Source: Argopecten irradians (Eukaryota; Mollusca; Bivalvia; Pectinida; Pectinidae). From it: a stretch of 64,000 nucleotides of DNA. The stretch lies in the NCBI RefSeq assembly GCF_041381155.1, contig NC_091149.1, forward strand, positions 8,696,609-8,760,608, read 5' to 3'. A program made the translations under genes and the position numbers. The notes beneath the pieces were generated by a model. The model saw only the letters and a program-made list of their open reading frames with translations. It was not told the origin of the DNA and searched no databases. Below are positions 50,401 to 59,301 of this stretch, in pieces; positions within the stretch are counted from its first letter, which is position 1; each line of letters begins with the position of its first letter.

Positions 50401-53400
50401 TTTTTATTTGACTAAGATAAAGTTCTTATATTTTTATTCATAGAACTTTCTACAGAAGAAGTCAATGCACAAGCATTTTCCTTCATGGTCGGTTCGTACG
50501 AAACTACGTCTGCATGTCTCCAGTTCATATCATACGAACTTGCACTCAATCAAAGAGTCCAGGACAAATTGAAGAGCGAAATTAGAAAAGTTGTTGGAGA
50601 GGTAAGGCTACCGGAATTTTGTTTGGATATTTACTAACCATTTTTATCCTCGTCACAGTTGATATAACTTGTTATTGGGTCAAGGTTTTTGTTCAACAAC
50701 ATTGTTATTGCATCATTTAATTATTCACACCTAAAGACACATTTAGACTGTTCTATACCTAAGACTTCACCAACCCAATATGGAATTCCTGGGATGAATG
50801 TGTGAAAGACATGATGTTCGGTTTCTAAATGAATGGTACACCATCACATTCACCCCTTTATGGTATGAATGTATGACAAACTATTATATATATATGTAAT
50901 ATTCGTAATAAAATACGCTGTATGAACTTTCCTTTCGTGGATACTAAATTTCGCGATTTCCATTTCTTCAAAACACGTTTGCAAATAATAACATTCGCGA
51001 ATTTCAAAATTTGAATATAAACTCATATCAATATAAATCATAAAGATACTAATCGCGGAGATAAACATTCGCGAAATTACATGAATCTCGAAATTCACAA
51101 AAGAATTCCGCGCGAAAGAAAGTTTTAAATGGTTTACAGTATACACCAAAACCTTACTGTGATTCTTCTAAAATCATAGACTAAATATATATGATGTATA
51201 CGATATTGGTTCCGAAAAATCTCTAGATCCCCGATAAATGACTGATTATTTGCAAATGAAAATACCATTTAAAGTATAAATGTACTTATTATACTCGTAT
51301 CAACTTTGTCCGATGACAAAGCCCGGGCATTATTTTAGCATTAAACTATTTTCCTATGGCAACAATTGGCTATATAGATGCAAGAGCTTTGCAGACAATT
51401 TTCATAATGAGCGCTAGATTTATAAAATGAGTTGATTTTTATATTAACATATCGTTTTAGGGTCTCTGAATGAAATTGTTTAAGCTTGACCAGGAAAACT
51501 GTTTATCAATAAAGATTAAGTCAAAAAAAATGGAACAGCAATTTTGACGGTGATCAGTTCACGTCAGCATTAGTGACGTCATTATGGTCACAATTTGGGT
51601 GTCAGTTATACCGTCATATACTTCACTTTGCCTTGGTAAGTTTAAATAGTTCAGCCATATAACAATGTTATCTTGTCAATGGGTAACACAGGGATATTGA
51701 TGTAGAATATGATGTTTCTCATTTTGTGATGTCAGGTATTTTATAAAACTTAATGAAGATTGTTTTAATTATGTTGTTCTTTAATCTTTCAATTGCAGGA
51801 CGAGCCGACGTACGAACAATTACAGGAATTAAAATACACTGGCTATGTAATCAATGAAGCATTGAGGAAGTACCCACCTCTTGCCAGGTAAGTTTGTATT
51901 TAAATATCAGCGTTCTTATTTTAATCAGTTATTATTGATACTGTTTCACTCATTTCTATTGGTTAGATCTTTGGAGGTTTTTTTCCAAATACCAAACGAA
52001 TTTTAAGTCGAACATCTTGACGTTATATATACAGACCGTTTTAGCGGAGAATTGTAAAAGCAGCACAGTCTTTGACCAAACTGAGCTCATTGAAAATATA
52101 TCAATGCGCCACAACTGGATTTGTTTTATTGCAAAAATAAGTAAAAGCAGGGAAGTGAATGCTTAATTTAAACCTTATTCAGCTGTTCAAATTAAATTCT
52201 AATCAGTGTGTTGGGTTGGGATCCGACCTACGCCAGACCGCGGCATATGCTTTTTGTATACGTCATGTGGATACTGAATATAAATACTTTTATTACGTTG
52301 AAAAAAACACCCAAAAAACTGTCTGTCTGATTTACATAAAAAATTTCGAAAGTTGTCGAAATGTAGGTTTTTTGAGATTATGAGATAATTCACAACACCA
52401 AACAATATGGAGATTTGCCACCAGCCTACAATTTACAACCAACATGTATAGATTTCATACATGTATTAGGTTTGGTTGTATGGTTACTTAAGTCAGTTAG
52501 GATGGCCTTCCTGTGTGTGTGTGATCCGATGGTGAAGGTATAGAGGTAATATATTTCGTCTTTGCGTATTACAGAGTTAGCTCCCTTGCGGGTAGGTATC
52601 GATTGTTACGTCATTATTTTGTGAGCGCAAGTGACGTCGTTTTCTCAGAAATGTACGCTCGCAGACACATAACGTCACAATCAATATTTTCCCGCAAAGG
52701 CAGATAAATATGTAGTATGCAAATAGAGAATAAGGGTTTCTCAACTACCTGGATATTGATAATGTATATAGTTTCATATACAAATAAAGAACATTTCTAT
52801 TTTTGTTTTAACAGAATCAGCCGGCAGTGCAAAGAATCGACAGTTGTGAAGGGGATTCATATCCCTAAAGGAGCATTAGTTGCCATCCCAATCTTCCTAA
52901 TACATCACGATCCAGAATTTTATCCTGACCCAGAAGAATTTCGTCCTGAAAGGTTACTTTGGCATTACACATTGTATTTCGTCAATAATTCATTATTTCT
53001 TGAAACCCGTCTTTTTCACTGGAATGTAAAATATCATCTTGTTGCGTTAAAAATGCGTTGAAATTTTAAAAAATAACTGCAAAAATTTCTAAACTAAAAT
53101 GACTCAGAGCGACTTCAATTCTTACCTGACCGAATAACTCAAATACGTTGTAACGATCAAATTATGTTGTATGATCTCATTTGGTGAGTAATAATAAATA
53201 GTAAAATTTCTCACTGCTTTTGAAAGGCTTACATTAACTTTCCTTATCGTCTGCCCAGAGCGTTCCTTTGCCGCCACTTAGTTGCTGAAGACTCTAGAGG
53301 CAAAGAAAGATAACTGTCGCCCAAACCTAAAAACTAATTCTACCTACCTAATGAGACCACATCTTGTATATTACTTGACTTCATTTTATTGAATGTTTAT

Positions 53401-54500
53401 ACAAGATTCTTGCCTGGGCGCGATAATAGTTTTTTTTATCAACAACAGATATAGTCCTGATAGTGACTGTGAGATCGATCCTGTGATGTATCTGCCGTTT
53501 GGAGGAGGGCCACGGATGTGTGTTGGTGTGAAGTTCGCCATGATGGAAATCAAAATTATTTTAGTCCACTTGATGAGAAACGTTCGATTTGTACCATGCG
53601 CAGAAACAGAAGTAAGTATTATGACAGATTATTTACGTAGGTCAAGATTTACAACAACAATCACGAAAAATTAGCGGTTTTAAATTTTCTCGGTCTGTCG
53701 AGGTATATATAACAACACTATTACTCCATATTTCGCATTTTTTTGCGATCATACCAATGTGGCATGACAAGTATCTTCCCCGTCAAAAAACCAACTCTTA
53801 CTACGTATATTTATTACATATGTCGCAAGTAAAATGGTCTAAAAACGATTTTAAATAGTGATGATGATAAAAACGAAAAGGAAATAAGATGACAGCAATT
53901 GTATTTTCATGATTATTATTTACAAGCGGCATAGTCCGCGAGAAGCAAAATTTTGTATTTTCAATAAATTTATACAATAAATTACAGGTAAGCCGCACTG
54001 GCAGATCACCTACGGGTCATCTGTTGAAACCTTCATGTGCACTAATAATAGCATGATTGCGAATCTTCCAGTATATATAAGTTAAATTCAAAATGTATTA
54101 ATAAATTTAAATAGGTGTGTCAACTCTTGTGATGTGTGGTGTAAGTGGTTGTTAGTTCCGTTTAATTTCAGCATGATTGCGAGTCTTTCAGTATATAGAA
54201 GTTAAATCCAAAATTTATAAATACATTTAAATAGGTGTGTCAACTCTTGTGATGTGAGGTGTAAGTGGTTGTTAGTTCCGTTTAATTTCAGCATGATTGC
54301 GAGTCTTTCAGTATATAGAAGTTAAATTCAAAATTTATAAATACATTTGAATAGGTGTGTCAACTCTTGTGATGTGTGGTGTAAGTGATTGTTTGTTCCA
54401 TTTAAAATTTCAGCCTTATCCTCCACAGTTTCAGAAGATCTCTCCTATTCTGCATACTGTAAAACCCATTCAACTGAAGGTCGTGCTGGACCGGTACTAG
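35492..54500 (+). CDS. Cytochrome P450, clan 3 (CYP3A/thromboxane-synthase-like), 14 exons
   Basis: Heme-thiolate monooxygenase, predicted on the ER membrane. Exons: 35492-35544, 37497-37593, 40922-40974, 46162-46258, 46948-47064, 47988-48076, 48868-49013, 49316-49425, 49637-49700, 50444-50601, 51799-51887, 52815-52952, 53449-53611, 54414-54500. Together they make 1,461 nt, i.e. 486 residues plus TAG, in frame at every junction; the family is usually near 500. Residues 1-18 are a short hydrophobic anchor. Helix C has W121-K-R-V-R. Helix I has G-S-Y-E295-T-T, where the usual A-G pair reads G-S. The K-helix has E348-A-L-R351, the PERF region reads P-E-R-Y, and the heme loop is F421-G-G-G-P-R-M-C428-V-G, with C428 the iron ligand. 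An in-frame TGA at 35,477 and no other upstream ATG fix the start. The substrate cannot be told. Intron 5 has a GC donor; intron 3 holds a gypsy element. Confidence 0.93.
35566..35842. mobile_element. MITE family B, intact copy in P450 intron 1
   Basis: Left terminus TTAAAGGTCCACTACCTTTC, right terminus CATCGGAAAGGCAGTGGGCC; about 277 bp, no coding capacity. The copy at 12.8-13.1 kb shares its right end. Confidence 0.7.
36100..36170. repeat. 33-bp direct duplication in intron 1
   Basis: CGCTCTTATGATCTCAAGTA and the following TTTGGACCAG occur twice back to back with no difference, so the event is recent. Confidence 0.85.
37620..38565. repeat. (TGAA)n microsatellite field, P450 intron 2
   Basis: Some 900 bp of interrupted ATGAATGA repeats; purest runs at 37,890-37,912 and 37,980-38,035. 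Minus-strand frames here (38,159-38,564) are repeat translations. Confidence 0.9.
40780..40890 (+). repeat. SINE-like 5' fragment ending just before P450 exon 3
   Basis: TTAAAAGGCGACTAAATTTAGGAT matches the left part of the element at 113-170, followed by its pyrimidine-rich TTTTTCTCTTTATTTTC stretch. The acceptor AG of exon 3 is 31 bp further on, so part of the upstream pyrimidine tract may come from this repeat. Confidence 0.6.
41025..41127 (+). repeat. SINE-like 3' fragment split by a retrotransposon (left piece)
   Basis: From ACTATACAAGAAATCACCAC to GGAAAGCCGTCCT. The tail resumes at 45,691 (GTCCTTTCATGACATTGACT to GGACTTTTTAATC), after the gypsy insertion. Confidence 0.85.
41128..41315 (-). 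repeat. 3' LTR of the gypsy element
   Basis: On the plus strand it starts TGTTGTATTCCCATTTGGGA and ends ACAAACACTACA. Its mate at 45,501 matches along its whole length. Confidence 0.92.
41586..41690 (-). repeat. Minisatellite near the 3' end of pol
   Basis: About four imperfect 24-bp units (GTTGCACGATCATCGCGAGG type) giving an eight-residue repeat (A-M-I-V-Q-H-L) at the end of the last minus-strand frame. It probably arose within the element. Confidence 0.7.
41683..42690 (-). pseudogene. Gypsy integrase remnant
   Basis: On the minus strand a zinc-finger part with W-W-P-G-I-D and C-x2-C is seen at about 42,590-42,500, then V-V-D-Y-Y-S-R-Y (first catalytic Asp), T-T-D-N-G-P-Q-F (second Asp), and an N-G-E-V-E-R box with the catalytic Glu near 42,160. 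A C-terminal GPY/F-like segment runs at 42,090-41,800. In-frame stops occur at least before the core and between the second Asp and the Glu, so the enzyme is dead. Confidence 0.85.
42807..43942 (-). pseudogene. Gypsy reverse transcriptase and RNase H remnant
   Basis: The main frame (43,942-43,085) has L-P-T-V-E-E-V-L, T-H-Q-G-L-Y-R-Y-K-R-L, then F-D-D-I at the usual Y-x-D-D site, and an RNase H core with V-T-D-A-C-P-V-G-L-G-A-V-L and E-R-R-Y-S-Q-T-E. Compared with the family, about a dozen residues between the K-V-F and T-T-F blocks are gone, which removes motif A with its catalytic aspartate. The frame stops at 43,085 and resumes in 42,989-42,807 (Y-I-P-G-S-K-N-I-P-D-S-L-S-R). Confidence 0.9.
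44023..44799 (-). pseudogene. Gypsy zinc knuckle and protease remnant
   Basis: C-F-K-C-H-T-I-G-H-F-S-K-M-C is a CCHC knuckle. Further on, I-I-D-S-G-S-S-C-N-V-I is the aspartic protease active site (D-S-G in place of D-T-G). A stop at about 44,471 splits it from a second frame (44,466-44,023) with G-Q-A-L-L-G and the start of the RT region. Confidence 0.85.
44769..45449 (-). pseudogene. Gypsy gag remnant
   Basis: Begins M-A-A-S-V-N just inside the 5' LTR. The capsid-like part has W-K-K-W-R-R-A-F and P-S-E-T-I-D-Q-L-I-T-R-L-R, then a stop at 45,072. The frame continues to a first knuckle (C-Y-R-C-G-M-H-T-C), which overlaps the next fragment in another frame. Confidence 0.85.
45501..45690 (-). 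repeat. 5' LTR of the gypsy element
   Basis: Starts TGTTGTATTCCCATTTGGGA on the plus strand; the last base is G where the other LTR has A. The adjoining GTCCT is the target duplication. Confidence 0.92.
45880..46185 (+). repeat. 43-bp tandem array running into the P450 exon 4 acceptor
   Basis: CGTGTAACCCTG recurs at 45,923, 45,966, 46,009, 46,052 and 46,095, exactly 43 bp apart, with an earlier imperfect copy at 45,884. The next slot (46,138) is the functional splice site: AAACCCTGTCATTTCAACAG, then exon bases GTGGTACAATGG. The array units read CCCTGTTAATTTCAACA(A), then TTTGTACAATGG or a close variant, so they copy both the intron end and about 14 bases of the exon. Confidence 0.88.
46550..46918 (+). 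mobile_element. MITE family A copy in P450 intron 4
   Basis: Starts TTAAAGATTTTCCGCCATC; the right terminus is lost. It makes up over half of the 689-bp intron and ends about 30 bp before exon 5. Confidence 0.75.
47065..47070 (+). promoter_or_regulatory. GC-type 5' splice donor of intron 5
   Basis: Exon 5 ends ...AGGAAG and is followed by GCAAGT. The only nearby GT would shift the frame relative to exon 6, which starts in phase 0. AG|GCAAGT is the best consensus for a GC donor. Confidence 0.8.
47193..47325 (+). mobile_element. MITE family C copy in P450 intron 5
   Basis: TATTACAGAGGTACCTCCC at the left, CAGGTTACTCTGTAACATAC at the right; same family as 52,565 and 54,695. Confidence 0.65.
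48224..48302. repeat. Short palindrome in P450 intron 6
   Basis: TATGTCGGGATACATCTAGAA and GTCTCCCTA are mirrored by TAGGGAGACATTTCTAGATG and TATCCCGACATA; arms of about 33 bp. Confidence 0.85.
49800..49920 (+). repeat. 3' part of a tRNA-type SINE, intron 9
   Basis: TTTTTCTCCGGGTACTCCGG, then TGGCTGTTGATTGGACGTTAAA, matching the complement of the element at 55,700-55,920 without the tRNA head. Confidence 0.75.
50215..50485 (+). repeat. Three copies of the intron 9/exon 10 junction
   Basis: TAG|AACTTTCTACAGAAG occurs at 50,258, 50,345 and 50,444; the last is the true exon 10 start. Each is preceded by TTTGAC(G/T)AA-type intronic DNA. Read in the exon's frame, the copies give E-L-S-T-E-V-I-N-A-Q, E-L-S-T-E-E-V-N-S-Q and (real) E-L-S-T-E-E-V-N-A-Q. 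The upstream two lose similarity after about 13 codons. Confidence 0.9.
52565..52730 (+). mobile_element. MITE family C copy in P450 intron 11
   Basis: Left GTATTACAGAGTTAGCTCCC, TAGGTATCGATTGTTACGTC; the right half is an imperfect complement ending ATGCAAATAGAGAATA. Confidence 0.7.
54051..54413 (+). repeat. 120-bp tandem array at the 3' end of P450 intron 13
   Basis: GCATGATTGCGA recurs at 54,051, 54,171 and 54,291. Each unit ends in CCGTTTAATTTCAG or, at the true exon 14 acceptor, CCATTTAAAATTTCAG. Two decoy acceptors with the same pyrimidine context therefore precede the used one. Confidence 0.9.
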
Positions 54501-54694
54501 TTAAGTCTTCAAGTAGCTACATGTATGTCAACATATCCTTTTACAGAGAAACATTTCAATAAGTATTCCGCGGAAATGATGGACTTGAAGAAATACTGGA
54601 CGAACATGTTTTCCGTCATTGTACAGCATTTCGAAAATTCGGGGTCTATTGCACATGGTGGTCTTTTGAAGATATTGATTTCGTCTTTACATTA

Positions 54695-54880
54695 TACATG
54701 TACAGAGTTATATCCCTCATTTGTAGGTATCGATTGTGACATCGGTATTATTTAAGCAAAAGATTGCGCCATTTCTCTGAAAAATATGACGTTACTCTCA
54801 TTAAAAAATATCTTAACGATAAATACCTACCCGCAATGGCAGATAACTCTGTGATGTGCAAATACAGAATATTACATTTC
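54695..54880 (+). mobile_element. MITE family C copy downstream of the P450 stop
   Basis: Inverted halves share GTAGGTATCGATTGTGACAT and CGATAAATACCTACCCGCAA, with ends ACAGAGTTATATCCC and GATAACTCTGT. It probably lies in the 3' UTR. A possible poly(A) signal AATAAA is at 55,403-55,408; which site is used is unknown. Confidence 0.65.
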
Positions 54881-55699
54881 AATCAGGCTCCTAGTTCAGA
54901 CCGGAGGGCAAATACCCAATATAGGGTCCAGATCTCGTTCCGGGACACAAGATTGATGGCTAATCGCATCGACCTGTATACCATGAATGGTCAATGTCAG
55001 AAAAATTAACCATTCCCACATTCGTGTGCAATCAAGGATATGTGTTGTAAAACAAATGACTGCTTTTGATTGATACTATAATATGTCATGATATGTTTTC
55101 CGACCAGTTTTGATATTGTATTATTGTCTGTGGTGTTAACTGCAAAGATCTTTATGATGTATGTTGTATGTCCGTGGTCACATTTAGTTTATTTTTATTT
55201 ATTCCATAGTTTTATGTTATGTATTCATGCATATAAACAATGCAGTATTAAATGTATATAGGCCATACAAACACGGAACTTTAATACGTTTTATTAAACA
55301 CATTATTTTTCCAAAGTAAATTATCCTGCCAAAGTAAAATTGCGGGCTGAATTTGATCCCATTCTTAAGGCATATTGTTCTAAATATCTTCTGATTGTGT
55401 ATAATAAAAAGATACTCAGCAAAATATGCAGCAAGAATGGAACCCAAATTCGGGTCGCAAATTAACTCATTCGTCTTTAATTTACGATTATTAAACCATG
55501 TATAATTCGGCAACCTGGCTATACCGGTCAATTATTCTGATCACGGCGACATCCGGAATAGACAGGTTACACTGTAATCTTCCATTTACGTTGATCAGTT
55601 TTGTATCTGACATAATTGACAAGTCATTATACGTGTAATGGTCTAATTTTACTTATGTTTTGTAAAATGCATATACTCATAATCTCATATGTAATAATG

Positions 55700-55920
55700 T
55701 TGGTTTGGTTTGTTTATTTTTACGTCCTATTAACAGCCAGGGTCATGTAAGGACGTGCCAGGTTTGTTGGTGGAGGAAAGCCGGAGTACCCGGAGAAAAA
55801 CCAACGACCAGCGGTCAGTACCTGGCAACTGCCCCACATGGGATTCGAACCCGCATCCCAGAGGTGGAGGGCTTGTGGTAATATGTCGGGACATCTTAAC
55901 CACTCGGCCACCGCGGCCCC
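55700..55920 (-). repeat. tRNA-derived SINE
   Basis: On the minus strand it starts GGGGCCGCGGTGGCCGAGTGG (A-box region), then GGGTTCGAATCCC (B-box), then a conserved TCTCCGGGTACTCCGGCTTT body and the CGTCCTTACATGACC...TTAATAGGACGT tail with a (AAAC)-type end. The tRNA-related head looks Leu/Ser-like but is not a functional tRNA gene. The body could be one of the broad animal SINE central domains. Confidence 0.88.
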
Positions 55921-57394
55921 ATGTAATAATGTCCTAATCTTCATATCTTTACAACATTATATGTAACTTTATATCAATTTAATGACGACGGAATATATAT
56001 CCAACTCATACCTTAACAAGGTTTTAGCATATGTAACAACACGATCTACATTAACGTAGTATTATATGAAATGATATACATTTTGATATTTTCACGTTTT
56101 GCACCTATTATATAAGCTTATGTAAGTCATTCTAATAATAGTTTTGCTCCGAAGGTCCCTATTAGCATTGTCTAATAGATGATCAGGTGTAATGGAGTCA
56201 TAAACGTTATTATTCTTCAGTTTTGACTTAATATACAAATATGACGTAGCCTTGTTAGCTGAACCATAAGGAAGTATTCGTGAAAATTTCATGTTTGTGT
56301 ATTTAAGGAGCAATGTAGTTTGGGTCCAGTTGTGCAAATCGTGATTAACTTAATCAAATTTTAACGACTATATAAAAATCCAATTAAAAAAAAATTACAA
56401 AATTCTGCAAGATTTTTTAGAGCTCTTTATCACACGGTTTGTATCAAATGAAAAATGAAAAAAAAACCATTAATTAAGTGATTACGCTAATCACTCTTTG
56501 AACAATCAGACCCTGCCGCTGGATCATGAAGCAGAGTAAAGTTTAAAATGGTCTTAATTTTAGACTTAGCCAATCAAAGTTGACGTTATAAAAAGGTACA
56601 TCAATTATAATTGGCTAATTCAAAATTTCAGTCTAAAATTATTTCATGATCCTGAGGCCTGGTAAGCAAAGTGCAATGCCAACCAACAGTAGCTAATAGA
56701 GCTTGGCTATTAAAAATGAAAGATCTGTACAGCACGTTATGGGGGTGTTTTATTGATAACATACTTATTTAAGCAGACGAAATTCACAGCGATGTTTATA
56801 TTGTATTGTTGGACATGTTTCAATTTTGTGTTATGGATAGTATGTAATAATATTAAATGTTTATCCTCAAAATTATTTGTAGTGCCTTTGTTTTATATGG
56901 ATGCTGTTCCGAGACCACTTCTGTGTATTTAATAGAAGTTTTGCAACCAAAAGGCGTCTATGTAATTTTGTTTTATTTTACTTATAAAATGTTAAGTTCT
57001 TTGAATTCATTACTATGAATTACTTCTATAGATACATACGCTTATGCGATGTTCTCAGATCCTCTATTTAACGGAATGGTTATAAGGATTGGTATTTTAA
57101 TCTGATTGGCTGTTGATTGGTTCTCATTTTGTTTAAAAATTTGTTCCGATTTCATACCGAAATGCAGATATTCTCCTTCTGAGAGAAATGACGATTCTAA
57201 ACTAATGGATTGGTTTTTCTATACCAATTAGATTATGATACTGATTTTATTCTTAGTTTCAAAAGTATCATGTTCCTATGATTTTATATTCCCCTGTACT
57301 TTACTTCAAAACATTTACTCCATTTAGCTTATATCAAACAAAAAAGACATCTCGTCAAAGTGACAGAATGCATATTTATATTTCTCTCATACCT

Positions 57395-58035
57395 ACACGT
57401 GTAATGCTGGCTGGTCTATGGAAATACACTCATGTCGCCTGAAGCTGTATTGCATGGCTACCCATGCAATTAAAGCCTCGTGAAATCACAGCGTCATCAA
57501 AATGACTACTTTCTCGGTAAAATTTTAACATTTTTTTTTTTCAGAAACTAAATTCTATGCTTTATTTACTTTCAACGATACAAACAACTGAATTTGCGTT
57601 AAAATATTACGCAGCTATGATGCATGGAGAAATTATTTGCATTCACTGATTTTTTCGAACTCATTTAAAATGGCTGAATTATAAGGATTAATTTGAATAT
57701 TTTTTCATGTTATGGAGATATGACACAAAAATCTGAGTGTACTCTCATCATAAAGCGATTTATTTAGAGTACACTCAGATTTTTGCGTTATGTCTCCATA
57801 AAATAAAAAATAAATCTATTCAAGTTATTCCTAAAATATAGTAAAATTGCAATTAAAAGTATGAGCGAAAAATACTCTTCCATACGTGGATATGAAGAAT
57901 AGGGATATTCTACCCTCGGGATCACAAAATGTTGTCAAATTCTCTGCAACCCTCGGGTTTTATAACATTTTGTGACCCTCGGATAGAATATATACCTATC
58001 CTTCATATCCACATTTGAAAGAGTCTTATAATATT
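57395..58035 (+). mobile_element. Long foldback-rich element, about 640 bp
   Basis: Begins near GTAATGCTGGCTGGTCTATG and ends near GAAAGAGTCTTATA. It contains two hairpins: 57,712-57,799 (GGAGATATGACACAAAAATC mirrored) and 57,888-58,017 (CGTGGATATGAAGAATAGGG mirrored). The copy at 62,545-62,878 has the same two ends but lacks the hairpins. Confidence 0.7.
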
Positions 58036-58479
58036 TGTCATGCATTTTGTGTGAATTTACTTCATACACGAGAGCGATTTTGACAGTGCTACAAACGATG
58101 TCGTCCCCTAAAGTTTAACGTTAAGAAATTACGAGGTAGTAATTTGAATGGTCATCAGAACGTGGTTCCTAATGCATCGGTGTCAGATCCTCTACAAATC
58201 AATGTAAAAATAAATATATATGTTTAAATCGAATTACGTTTCGAGATACCATAACGATGATGTTGACGTGCAAATTGCCGTCGATTAACCAACACTTCCG
58301 GTGATCGTGACGTCATGTTTTCACTTAATTTTGTGTCGCCACGATTACAGGAAGGTAAGACTGATTTAAGAACACTCGTACTTTACCCACATCGTTTTGG
58401 GATCTCGAAACATCCGTATTGGTAGAGCATATGGCTAGTGTTTGGTGGATGTGACGTTTATCTCGTAAAATGATTTCTT

Positions 58480-59301
58480 ATGTACAGTTGTACTAATGAA
58501 GAAACATTAAAATGCACACCCCCCCCCCCAAAAAAAAAAAAAAAAAAAAACCCACAAAAAAACCACAACATTACACAGAAGGAATTATCGGTCAAACTGG
58601 CGTTTTACAAAAAACAATTATATGACGGTTATTCAACAGAAAATGACACAAAAATGAAAATTTTAAATGTACAAATGTATTTATTGATAATGACAGTATA
58701 TAAGCACCAATTTCAGGAATATATACATTCAACACATATCGCTAATCTCACTCATTTTTTCATATTTCGTCAAATATTGGAGTCGTTGTCCAGGAAAGGA
58801 CGTGTTTTAAGGTTTATAATCTCTCGAAAGTGAGCGAGACCCGGCAAAATGTTGAGAATAGAAAACTAAAAAGGTTTTTGTAAGTTAAACGATTTGAGCA
58901 TAATGAAAAGTTGACATGGAATAAGTTATAAAATGTCTATATACATTGTCTATCTTCATATTTACAAAAATATCATATTCTGTTCTAGCTCATAAATGCG
59001 TTTCGGTACTATATGAATTTGCAGATATAAGTGTATGCAAACAAAAATAGTGTTTTCTCTAAAAGGTTTTGCTAAGATGGTTACAAAAGATAACAAATGA
59101 TTGAAAATGTGAAACTAAATTAAAACAATATGTTTGTATTAGGAATATAACGAAAGCTAATTAAACAATATAATTATCAAAATGTTTTTTATCGATTAAG
59201 AGCTGATATCGTACATAATTATACAATTATAGTATAATTAGTTTCGTTATAGTTTTAGTCAGATTTAGCAAGTCTTGGATGTTTCATAAATGAGCATGTG
59301 C
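58480..59301. other. Non-coding 3' flank, poly-C/poly-A tract
   Basis: 58,518-58,550 is C10 followed by more than twenty A's. The frame at 58,480-58,833 begins in it and shows no domain. A minus-strand AATAAA (TTTATT at about 58,679) might serve the gene ending at 59,302. Confidence 0.4.

Noticed and set aside
54525..55009. Two frames just after the P450 stop
   Set aside because: They are in the presumed 3' UTR, one crosses a MITE, and neither has P450 or other domain features.
55845..55920. tRNA-like sequence with A and B boxes on the minus strand
   Set aside because: It is the head of a SINE with a body and tail; the boxes do not fold into a convincing full tRNA.
58480..58833. 117-codon frame starting in a C/A homopolymer
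   Set aside because: The first third is homopolymer-derived and the remainder has no domain; no splice or conservation support.
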